Assembly: GCF_009711165.2 (NCBI RefSeq) | Contig: NZ_WMID02000023.1 | Location: forward strand, 18,672-82,671 | Source: Flavobacterium sp. MC2016-06 | Lineage (GTDB): Bacteria; Bacteroidota; Bacteroidia; Flavobacteriales; Flavobacteriaceae | DNA: 64,000 bases | Direction of reading: 5' to 3' | In this document: one piece after another, positions 17,140 through 24,542 of the stretch | Layout of the letters: each line of letters opens with the position of its first letter | How positions within the stretch are numbered: the stretch's first letter is position 1 | Made by a program: the position numbers and the translations under genes | The notes under the pieces: generated by a model | What the model was told of the DNA's origin: nothing | What the model saw: the letters and a program-made list of their open reading frames with translations, nothing else | Databases searched by the model: none

Positions 17140-17213
17140 GTCATTGCGAGGAACGAAGCAATCTCAGTTGCTGAATGAATTGTTAGTGTGATTGCTTCGT
17201 TCCTCGCAATGAC
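17140..17213. repeat. Perfect inverted repeat, GTCATTGCGAGGAACGAAGC family
   Basis: Arms 17140-17163 and 17190-17213 are perfect reverse complements (24 bases), starting GTCATTGCGAGGAACGAAGC, with a 26-base loop. It starts 3 bases after the aminotransferase stop and could act as a terminator or RNA-processing hairpin inside the operon. Confidence 0.85.
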
Positions 17214-17232
17214 GAAAGGTCTTGAAAAAACG

Positions 17233-17317
17233 AGAAGCCCTAGCCCTGATAGAAGCGGCATCCTTTTATGGTGGGGTTCACCATAAAAGATACAGCGGAT
17301 AGCAGGAATAAGCTTCT
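17233..17317 (+). repeat. Structured element with AGCGG and AAAGATA blocks, copy 1
   Basis: A foldable element: outer stem AGAAGC / GCTTCT, inner CCTG / CAGG, conserved GATAGAAGCGGCATCCTTTT, a variable hairpin TTTTATGGTG / CACCATAAAA, then AAAAGATACAGCGGATAGCA. Two relatives lie at 50107 (+) and 63531 (-). It occupies the gap just before tyrA. It may be a structured RNA or a mobile repeat. Confidence 0.7.
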
Positions 17318-17330
17318 AATAAAAAAGAAT

Positions 17331-18191
17331 ATGAAAGTATACGTAATAGGAATAGGGTTAATTGGAGGTTCGATGGTGTTAGACATTAAAGGCCAGCATC
17401 CTGAAGCGACTATTTTTGGGATCGATAATAACGAGAAACATTTGCAAGAAGCAATTAATTTGGGAGTTATTGATCAGGCGGGAAAAATGGAAGATCTGGC
17501 TGAAGCCGATTTTGTAATTGTCTCGGTTCCGGTGGATGTTGCACTAACGGTTTTACCAAAAGTGCTGGATTTAGTTGGCGATAAAACAATAGTTTTTGAA
17601 GTAGGATCGACCAAAAAGCCAATTTGTGATGCTGTTGCCAGTCATCCAAAAAGAAGAAATTTTATTGCTACGCACCCAATTGCTGGAACAGAGTTTTCTG
17701 GACCTTCGGCGGCGATAAAAGGTTTGTTTCAAGGGAAAACAAATATTATCTGCGAAGTGGAAAAAACCACTTTTAAACTGCAGGAAAAAGCATTGAAGCT
17801 TTTTACCGCAATTGGTATGAGGATTCGATATATGGATCCGATTTCGCACGATAAACACATTGCTTACGTTTCGCATTTATCGCACATCAGTTCGTTTATG
17901 CTCGGAAAAACAGTAATGAATAAAGAAAAAGACGAACAAGATATTTTTGATATGGCGGGTTCTGGATTTGAAAGTACTGTTCGTTTGGCAAAAAGTTCAC
18001 CCGCAATGTGGACGCCGATTTTTAAACAAAATAAAGAACACGTTATTGAGACTTTAGAAGGATATATTGCCAATCTAACTCAGTTTAGAGATTTATTAGC
18101 AGACGATAATTATAATGCCATTTTTGAGGAAATGGAAAGTGTAAATAAAATTAGAGAAATATTAAACGGAATAACAACAACTAAGAAATAA
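17331..18191 (+). CDS. tyrA: Prephenate dehydrogenase
   Basis: A 286-residue NAD(P)-dependent enzyme that oxidatively decarboxylates prephenate to 4-hydroxyphenylpyruvate for tyrosine synthesis. The Rossmann motif GIGLIGGS is at the N-terminus, FEVGSTKKPI and THPIAGTEFSGP (catalytic His region) follow, and the helical dimerisation domain contains SHLSHISSFML. The start at 17331 (MKVYVIGIG) is preferred: a longer frame from 17268 would begin inside the structured repeat and adds no family sequence. It is 14 bases from the DAHP synthase gene. Confidence 0.93.
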   Translation: MKVYVIGIGLIGGSMVLDIKGQHPEATIFGIDNNEKHLQEAINLGVIDQAGKMEDLAEADFVIVSVPVDVALTVLPKVLDLVGDKTIVFEVGSTKKPICDAVASHPKRRNFIATHPIAGTEFSGPSAAIKGLFQGKTNIICEVEKTTFKLQEKALKLFTAIGMRIRYMDPISHDKHIAYVSHLSHISSFMLGKTVMNKEKDEQDIFDMAGSGFESTVRLAKSSPAMWTPIFKQNKEHVIETLEGYIANLTQFRDLLADDNYNAIFEEMESVNKIREILNGITTTKK

Positions 18192-18205
18192 ATTAAAAAA
18201 AAAAG

Positions 18206-19288
18206 ATGGAAAATAAGAAAGAAATGAGAAAGTGGTTAGAAGATTTCAATTTAAATCACCCACTTGTGATAGCTGGACCTTGTAGTGCAGAAACGGAAGA
18301 TCAAGTATTGAAAATTGCTCACGAATTGAAAGATTCTAAAGTAAGTGTTTTCAGAGCAGGAATCTGGAAACCAAGAACTCGTCCAGGAGGATTTGAAGGT
18401 GTTGGAGAAATCGGATTGAAATGGTTACAAAAAGCTAAAGCAGAAACTGGTTTACTAATGGGAACTGAAGTTGCAACTGCAGCACATTGTAAATTGGCTT
18501 TAGAGCATGATATTGATGTTTTATGGGTTGGTGCTCGTACAACTGCAAATCCTTTTGCTGTTCAAGAAATTGCTGATACATTAAAAGGTACAGATAAAAT
18601 CGTTTTGGTTAAAAACCCGGTAAACCCAGATTTAGCTTTATGGTTAGGTGGTGTTGAGCGTTTACATATGGCTGGAATTGAGAAATTAGGTGTTATTCAC
18701 AGAGGTTTCTCGACTTACGAAAAAACAAAATACAGAAACATTCCAGAATGGCAGATTGCTATCGAATTGCAAAATAAATTCCCTGATTTACCTTTAATCA
18801 TCGATCCATCTCACATTACTGGAGATCGTAAAATGATTTTTGAAGTAACTCAAGAGGCTTTAGATTTGAATTACGATGGTATGATTATCGAAACGCACTA
18901 CGATCCAGACAATGCTTGGTCTGATGCTGCGCAGCAAGTTACTCCAGATGCTTTGAAACAAATTATTAAAGATTTGACTATCAGAAAAACGGATGACAAT
19001 ACAGATGAGTACAGCAATAAAATGACAAAACTAAGAGCTAATATCGACGTTCTTGATGCTAACTTATTAGAATTGTTAGGAAAACGTATGAAAGTTGCTG
19101 ATGAAATTGGTCAAGTGAAAAAAGATGCAAACGTTGCGATTCTTCAAAACAACCGTTGGAACGAGATCTTAGGAAAAATGATTCTTGAAGGTGAGAAAAA
19201 AGGTCTTACTGAAGAGTTTGTTTTAAGAATGTTTAAAGCGATTCACCAAGAAAGTATTGGTCACCAAGAGAAAATTTTCAATGCATAA
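18206..19288 (+). CDS. Bifunctional DAHP synthase / chorismate mutase
   Basis: A 360-residue fusion. Residues 1 to about 255 are a KDO8P-like DAHP synthase (AGPCSAE, KPRTRPGGFEGVGEIG, IDPSHITGDR), the first step of the shikimate pathway from PEP and erythrose-4-phosphate. Residues about 265-350 are an AroQ-type chorismate mutase (KLRANIDVLDANLLELLGKR, then VADEIGQVKKD), making prephenate. One protein therefore supplies both the pathway entry and the substrate of PheA and TyrA encoded in the same operon. Fusion suggests prephenate or chorismate feedback through the mutase domain, as in Bacillus-type fusions. It is the last gene; the AACCATATAAG repeat copy B follows. Confidence 0.93.
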   Translation: MENKKEMRKWLEDFNLNHPLVIAGPCSAETEDQVLKIAHELKDSKVSVFRAGIWKPRTRPGGFEGVGEIGLKWLQKAKAETGLLMGTEVATAAHCKLALEHDIDVLWVGARTTANPFAVQEIADTLKGTDKIVLVKNPVNPDLALWLGGVERLHMAGIEKLGVIHRGFSTYEKTKYRNIPEWQIAIELQNKFPDLPLIIDPSHITGDRKMIFEVTQEALDLNYDGMIIETHYDPDNAWSDAAQQVTPDALKQIIKDLTIRKTDDNTDEYSNKMTKLRANIDVLDANLLELLGKRMKVADEIGQVKKDANVAILQNNRWNEILGKMILEGEKKGLTEEFVLRMFKAIHQESIGHQEKIFNA

Positions 19289-19295
19289 TTTTTTC

Positions 19296-19495
19296 TAACC
19301 ATATAAGTGATATAAGTTAATTTAAGTTTTTTAATTTTTGACTTTAAGTTTATTTATATCATTATTGAAGTTATATTGTTTTTTAAAATCTCCATCCTTA
19401 AATATTTAGGGATGGAGATTTTTTTTTGATTTTTTTTAATCCATTTAAAGTAACACAAGATTTATTAAAATGAACTTATATCACTTATATGGTTA
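19296..19495. repeat. AACCATATAAG inverted-repeat element, copy B
   Basis: A 200-base element with 20-base or longer arms: TAACCATATAAGTGATATAA on the left and its reverse complement on the right, ending at 19495. The T-to-G change in the left arm is matched by a compensating change in the right arm compared with copies A and D. The interior holds a separate terminator hairpin. Confidence 0.85.
19386..19428 (+). terminator. Terminator nested in repeat copy B
   Basis: Stem AAATCTCCATCC / GGATGGAGATTT with a 12-base loop and a following T-run. It probably ends the aromatic operon. Confidence 0.82.
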
Positions 19496-19571
19496 AAAAA
19501 AATTATGTTTCTTCCCAACCTTTTTCGATTTTTTTATCTCTATATGAATATACAATCTTAACTTTCGTGTC

Positions 19572-22500
19572 ATGAAATCAAAAATGTATTTGTTTATGCC
19601 AGAAAACTTTCAAGTAAATCTGAAATTATTATTTTATGTTTTGTTCTTTTTAGGAATTAAAACTTTCGCGCAAAGCCCAGAATTGACAGTAAAAGGCGAT
19701 GATGGTGAACAGGTCAGAATGAGTCAGCTTATTGTCAATGTAAAAGTGGCGGGAAATATTGCTTATACAACTGCCGAAATGCATTTTTTTAATTCGAGTA
19801 ATCGACAAATGGAAGCAGAACTTATTTTTCCGCTTCCAGAGAATGTTTCGGTTTCAAGATATGCAATTGATATTAACGGTAAAATGCGTGAAGCTGTTCC
19901 TGTAAATAAAAATAAAGGGAAACAGGTTTTTGAAGCTGTTGAACATCGTCGTGTCGATCCAGGATTGTTGGAAAAAGTAGACGGAAATAATTTCAGAACA
20001 AGAATTTATCCTTTAATGCCAAATGGTGAACGTATAGTAATTATTGGTTATGAAGAAGAACTTTCGGCTTTTGACAAAAATAATTTAGCTTATAAATTAG
20101 TAAGCCGTTATCCTAAAAAGCTAGATAAATTTGAGTTGAATGTTTCGGTTTTAGGAGAATCGACATCGCCGTCAATTGCAGAAAAATCGGATGAAGAAAT
20201 TGCTTTTACAAAATGGAATCAATCTTTTCAGGCTTCTTTAAAAAAGGAAAATTATCAGCCTTCAGAAAAATTAGTATTTAATATTCCAATTCAAGAAAAT
20301 TCACCAAGTGTTGTAATGCAGGATGTTGGCGGTCAGCAATATTTTTATGGAAATACTTTTGTTGAAGGAAATAAAATATCTAAAAAATCACCAACTTCAA
20401 TTGGTTTAATCTGGGATAATTCTTTAAGCTGTAAAACGCGTGATCTGAAAAAAGAATTAGATTTATTGGAAGCCTATTTTCAAAAAATAAAAAACACTAA
20501 AGTCTCGCTGTACTTCTTGAATTATACTTTTGAAATGCAGAAAGAATATGTGATTACAGATGGAAATTGGACTGAATTAAAAACTGTATTAGAACATACA
20601 AAATATGACGGCGGAACTCGTTTTTCTCAGCTGAACTTTGAAGGACATGATGAATATTTGTTTTTTACTGATGGATTATCTTCTTTGAGCGAGAATATTT
20701 TACCTAAAACTAATAAACCAATCTATACGATTACATCTTCTGTTTCTGCAGATTTTGCTTTCTTGAATTATGCTGCAATGAAAACAAGTGGTGATTTTAT
20801 TAATCTGAATCAATTAAATCAAGCAAATGCTTTAAATAAATTGACTACTACTAATTTGAAATTTTTAGGGATAAAAGAAAACTACACGATTACAGATTTA
20901 TTTCCGATTGAAGGAACTTCGGTTTCTGGGAATTTTAGTTTTTCGGGTATTTCTTTGAATCCAAAAAATGAAATTACTCTATTATTCGGATATAATAATG
21001 AAGCTGTTTTAGAAAGAAAAATTGCGCTTGATGTATCAGCTCAAAGTACAACCGATATAAATATTGAAAAACTTTGGGCGCAGAAAAAAATAGCAAACCT
21101 TGATTTGCAATATGATAAGAATGCCGAAGAAATTGAACTTTTGGGAAAGAAATACGGGATTATAACTAAAAACACTTCGTTGATCGTTCTGGAAAATATC
21201 CGTGATTATATTTCGTATGATATTATTCCGCCAGCAGAATTACGTGCAGAATTTGACAGAATTAAAAAACAGGAACATGATACTAATTTAGCTCAGCAAA
21301 AAAGCAATTGGGACAATATAGAAAGTTATTTTAACGGATTAGATATTTGGTGGAAAAAGAATATTAAGTATAAAGGACAAAAAATAGCGTCTAAGTATAA
21401 ATACAAAAGACAAGTTCCACCACCACTACCACCACCAAATGGTAGAGGTAGTAATGGGCGTACAAGTGGTGCAGTTGAAACAATAAAAGGTGATCCTGAT
21501 GCAGTACTTACTGTCGATGAGCCGGTTGGCGCGGGTCCAGTAAGTGAAGTTGTAGTAGAAAGTAATGTTGTTTATAATGCAGCGCCTCCTGCTTCTGCAC
21601 CAAAAGTAGATCAAGTTAAGTTTGTTGCGCCAGTTACTGTAAGAGCGTCAGAGATAACATCAGAGAGTTCAAAAAAAGATGTAAAGCCTGATGAATTAAA
21701 TGAAGTTGTAGTAGTGGGTTATGGAACAGTGAAAAAAAGAGATGTTTCTTATGCTGTACAGTCTGTCTCAGCCGAACAGATTTCTAAAAATGATGATGTA
21801 TCTCGAGCACTTGCTGGAAAAGTTGCCGGAGTTTCTGTATATCGTGATGGAGATAAACAAAGTGAAATTGTAAAAGCAGCAACTATGGCAGATAGTGTAA
21901 ATCTTAGCCCTGCATATTTTAGAACTTCAGCAGTTCAAAATCAATCACAATCTTGGAATCCAGATCGATTGTATTTAAAAGCTTTAGCAAAAGCACCAAA
22001 AGAAAAACAATACGATTTGTATTTTGAATTAAGAAAAGCGCAAGAACAAAATCCGAGTTTTTATTTTGATGTGGCACACTTTTTCTACAATCAAGGTGAT
22101 GTAAAAAAAGCATTGCAAGTTATCAGCAATATTGCAGATCTTGGATTAGAAAATCATCAGTTGTATAAAACTTTGACTTACACTTTACGTCAATGGAAAG
22201 ATTATGATGATGCTCTATTTACAGCAAAGCAAGTAGCGAAATGGAGAGCACATGAACCGCAAAGTTTACGAGATTATGCTTTAACATTAGAAGATGCAGG
22301 AAAATATCAAGAAGCTTTTGATCAATTAATTAAAGCGCTTGAAGTGAATTATTACGGAGAAATGAGCGGACAATATGAAGGAGTTGAGGATATTATTTTA
22401 ATGGATATTAATCGTTTACTAACGGAACACAGCAGTATTAAGTCTGATAAATTAGATAAAAAATATCTTCAAAAAATGCCAGTAGATATTCGAGTTATTA

Positions 22501-22841
22501 TGAACTGGAATTTGATGGATGTCGATTTAGATCTGCATGTTATTGAACCAACAGGTGAAGAGTGTTATTATAGTCATACATCTACAGACGCTGGAGCAAG
22601 ATTTTCAAAAGATTTTACAGAAGGTTACGGACCAGAACAATATTTAATTCGAAATGCAATAAAAGGGAAGTACTTGATTAAAAGCAATTATTTTGGAGAA
22701 AGTGCATTGACAGAAAATGGTCCAGCGACACTTATGGTAGAGATTTACACCACAAAGGCGGGGAAAACTACAAAAAAAATAAAAACAATTCAATTAGGAA
22801 AAATAAAAGAAAATGAGATTTTAGCCGAAATTGTTTGGTAA
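19572..22841 (+). CDS. VIT-domain surface protein with TonB-like and TonB-receptor-plug-like inserts
   Basis: A 1089-residue exported mosaic protein. It has a hydrophobic signal near residues 16-34 ending TFAQ. A VIT domain (about 38-165) follows with ELIFPLPENVSVSRYAIDI. A VWA-like region (about 270-420) contains GLIWDNSLSCKTRD and FFTDGLSS. Residues 616-688 copy parts of the TonB encoded at 55761: a Pro run, ETIKGDPDAVLTVDEPVG and PKVDQVKFVAPV. Residues 708-760 resemble a SusC-type plug (ELNEVVVVGYGTVKKRDV, then ALAGKVAGVSVYRDG). TPR-like helices (about 800-940) precede a C-terminal DUF2135-like beta domain with DVDLDLHVIEPTGEECYYSH. It is not a transporter because no barrel is present. Role unknown; perhaps surface adhesion or Ton-linked sensing. 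It is monocistronic. Two later in-frame Met codons (19584, 19596) could be the real start. Confidence 0.78.
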   Translation: MKSKMYLFMPENFQVNLKLLFYVLFFLGIKTFAQSPELTVKGDDGEQVRMSQLIVNVKVAGNIAYTTAEMHFFNSSNRQMEAELIFPLPENVSVSRYAIDINGKMREAVPVNKNKGKQVFEAVEHRRVDPGLLEKVDGNNFRTRIYPLMPNGERIVIIGYEEELSAFDKNNLAYKLVSRYPKKLDKFELNVSVLGESTSPSIAEKSDEEIAFTKWNQSFQASLKKENYQPSEKLVFNIPIQENSPSVVMQDVGGQQYFYGNTFVEGNKISKKSPTSIGLIWDNSLSCKTRDLKKELDLLEAYFQKIKNTKVSLYFLNYTFEMQKEYVITDGNWTELKTVLEHTKYDGGTRFSQLNFEGHDEYLFFTDGLSSLSENILPKTNKPIYTITSSVSADFAFLNYAAMKTSGDFINLNQLNQANALNKLTTTNLKFLGIKENYTITDLFPIEGTSVSGNFSFSGISLNPKNEITLLFGYNNEAVLERKIALDVSAQSTTDINIEKLWAQKKIANLDLQYDKNAEEIELLGKKYGIITKNTSLIVLENIRDYISYDIIPPAELRAEFDRIKKQEHDTNLAQQKSNWDNIESYFNGLDIWWKKNIKYKGQKIASKYKYKRQVPPPLPPPNGRGSNGRTSGAVETIKGDPDAVLTVDEPVGAGPVSEVVVESNVVYNAAPPASAPKVDQVKFVAPVTVRASEITSESSKKDVKPDELNEVVVVGYGTVKKRDVSYAVQSVSAEQISKNDDVSRALAGKVAGVSVYRDGDKQSEIVKAATMADSVNLSPAYFRTSAVQNQSQSWNPDRLYLKALAKAPKEKQYDLYFELRKAQEQNPSFYFDVAHFFYNQGDVKKALQVISNIADLGLENHQLYKTLTYTLRQWKDYDDALFTAKQVAKWRAHEPQSLRDYALTLEDAGKYQEAFDQLIKALEVNYYGEMSGQYEGVEDIILMDINRLLTEHSSIKSDKLDKKYLQKMPVDIRVIMNWNLMDVDLDLHVIEPTGEECYYSHTSTDAGARFSKDFTEGYGPEQYLIRNAIKGKYLIKSNYFGESALTENGPATLMVEIYTTKAGKTTKKIKTIQLGKIKENEILAEIVW

Positions 22842-22884
22842 GACATTCAATTTTAGACTTTGATTTTAATTTTAAAAGGCGAAG

Positions 22885-22916
22885 TTGCGTTGTTCAATTC
22901 TAAAAACGTAATTTTG
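22885..22916 (+). promoter_or_regulatory. Putative rsgA promoter
   Basis: TTG at 22885-22887, a 21-base spacer and TAATTTTG at 22909-22916. A leader hairpin TTTTAGATTTC / GAAATCTAAAA (22919-22949) follows before the ATG at 22971. The same region can pair as AAAAGGC / GCCTTTT, a possible weak terminator for the VIT gene. Confidence 0.5.
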
Positions 22917-22970
22917 CCTTTTAGATTTCAAACAATTAGAAATCTAAAATCAGAAATCTAAAATTAAAGA

Positions 22971-23948
22971 ATGACAGGACTCGTATATAAATCTACAGGA
23001 AGCTGGTATACTGTAAAATCTGAAAAAGGCGATTTTATAGAATGCCGTATGAAAGGGAAATTTAGGATGAAAGGTATTAAAAGTACCAATCCAATTGCTG
23101 TAGGTGATATTGTAGATTACGAACTCGAAGAAACTTCGGATGCTTTAACGGGAACGATTTTTAATATTCACGAAAGAAAAAATTACATCGTTCGTAAATC
23201 CGTTAACTTATCCAAACAGATTCATATTATTGCGTCTAATATTGATCAGGTTTTTTTATTAATTACGATTAATAATCCGCCAACAACTACAAGTTTTATC
23301 GATCGATTTTTAGTAACTGCCGAAGCTTACGGAATTGAAGCGATTTTAATTTTCAATAAAATCGATACGCTCAATGATAACACTTTAGACGAACAGCTTT
23401 ATTTACAGCACATCTATCAAGAAATTGGTTATAAATGCCTTAGAATTTCATCAACAGAAAATAAAGGTGTAGACAAACTAAAAGAAATGATGATTGGCAA
23501 AGTAAGTATGTTTTCTGGACATTCTGGAGTTGGTAAATCAACTTTAGTAAACGCAATGGAGCCAACTTTACATCTTAAAACAACCGTTATCTCAGAACAA
23601 AGTAAACAAGGACAGCACACGACAACTTTTGCCGAAATGTATGATTTGTCTTTTGATGCCCGAATTATAGATACACCTGGAATAAAAGGTTTCGGGATTG
23701 TAGATATGGAAAAAGAAGAAATCAGTGGTTATTTTCCTGAATTCTTCAAATTGAAAGATCAATGTAAGTTTAACAATTGTTTGCATAAAGAAGAGCCTCA
23801 TTGCGCAATAAAAGCAGCTTTAGAAAAAGATGAAATTGCTTGGTCAAGATATAATAGTTATCTGAAAATTCTTGAAGGCGATGACGAACATTATCGTACG
23901 GACACTTACGGAGAAGACAGAGCGGCTAGTGATGAAACTAGAAACTAG
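22971..23948 (+). CDS. rsgA: Ribosome small-subunit biogenesis GTPase RsgA
   Basis: A 325-residue circularly permuted GTPase that helps late 30S assembly. An N-terminal OB-fold (residues 1-75) precedes the permuted G motifs: FNKIDT (G4), then GHSGVGKSTLVNAM (G1/P-loop, about 180), then DTPGIKGFG (G3). The C-terminal zinc-finger has CKFNNCLHKEEPHCAIK (Cys/His ligands). Length and motif order match RsgA. It is followed by dtd after 78 bases. Confidence 0.95.
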   Translation: MTGLVYKSTGSWYTVKSEKGDFIECRMKGKFRMKGIKSTNPIAVGDIVDYELEETSDALTGTIFNIHERKNYIVRKSVNLSKQIHIIASNIDQVFLLITINNPPTTTSFIDRFLVTAEAYGIEAILIFNKIDTLNDNTLDEQLYLQHIYQEIGYKCLRISSTENKGVDKLKEMMIGKVSMFSGHSGVGKSTLVNAMEPTLHLKTTVISEQSKQGQHTTTFAEMYDLSFDARIIDTPGIKGFGIVDMEKEEISGYFPEFFKLKDQCKFNNCLHKEEPHCAIKAALEKDEIAWSRYNSYLKILEGDDEHYRTDTYGEDRAASDETRN

Positions 23949-24026
23949 ACATTTACATCTTAAAACCAATGATTTACACTCTGAAAAGTGTATTTCACAA
24001 TTCATAACATACCATTTACAATACAT

Positions 24027-24479
24027 ATGAAAATTGTTCTTCAAAGAGTTTCAGAAGCATCAGTAACGGTTGATCATCAGAAAGTTGCCAATATTCAAAA
24101 AGGTTTATTGATTTTAGTAGGAATTGAAGATCTCGATACTCAAGAAGATATTGACTGGCTGGCTGGAAAAATTATCAAAATGAGAATTTTTGGTGATGAA
24201 AATGATGTTATGAACTTCTCAGTTCAAGATATTGACGGCGATATTATTGTAGTAAGTCAATTTACACTTCATGCATCTACAAAAAAAGGAAATCGACCTT
24301 CATACATAAAAGCCTCAAAACCCGAATTTGCAATTCCGATGTATGAGAATTTTGTAAAATCTTTAGAAAAAGAGTTTCAGAAAAAAGTACAAACAGGTAT
24401 TTTTGGTGTAGATATGAAAGTTAATCTCTTAAATGATGGGCCTGTGACCATTTTAATTGATAGTAAAAATAGAGAGTAA
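24027..24479 (+). CDS. dtd: D-aminoacyl-tRNA deacylase
   Basis: A 150-residue enzyme that hydrolyses D-aminoacyl-tRNAs and Gly-tRNA-Ala, preventing D-residue incorporation. Active-site signatures are VSQFTLHAST (SQFTL) and NDGPVTILID (NxGPVT with the cross-subunit Gly-cisPro). The start at 24027 (MKIVLQRV) is chosen because all DTD proteins start near here; a longer frame from 23988 adds 13 non-family residues. It probably shares a transcript with rsgA. Confidence 0.95.
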   Translation: MKIVLQRVSEASVTVDHQKVANIQKGLLILVGIEDLDTQEDIDWLAGKIIKMRIFGDENDVMNFSVQDIDGDIIVVSQFTLHASTKKGNRPSYIKASKPEFAIPMYENFVKSLEKEFQKKVQTGIFGVDMKVNLLNDGPVTILIDSKNRE

Positions 24480-24492
24480 ATATTAATAAACA

Positions 24493-24526
24493 TTTGTTAA
24501 GAATTTCTGAAAATAATATATATTTG
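24493..24526 (+). promoter_or_regulatory. Putative promoter of the DUF3857 cluster
   Basis: TTTG at 24493-24496 followed after 22 bases by TATATTTG at 24519-24526, a full TAnnTTTG match, 17 bases before the first ATG. Confidence 0.6.
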
Positions 24527-24542
24527 ACGAAAAGACTTACTA

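Noticed and set aside
17268..17330. Extended N-terminus of TyrA from the ATG at 17268
   Set aside because: The added residues are encoded inside the structured repeat and the Rossmann motif already begins at the ATG at 17331.
21426..21614. Minus-strand frame over the VIT insert
   Set aside because: Antisense of the Pro/Val-rich linker; Ile/Thr/Cys-rich low-complexity translation without any recognised motif.
23988..24026. Thirteen extra residues on Dtd
   Set aside because: DTD proteins start at MKIVLQRV; the extra segment is encoded by degenerate AT-rich repeats.
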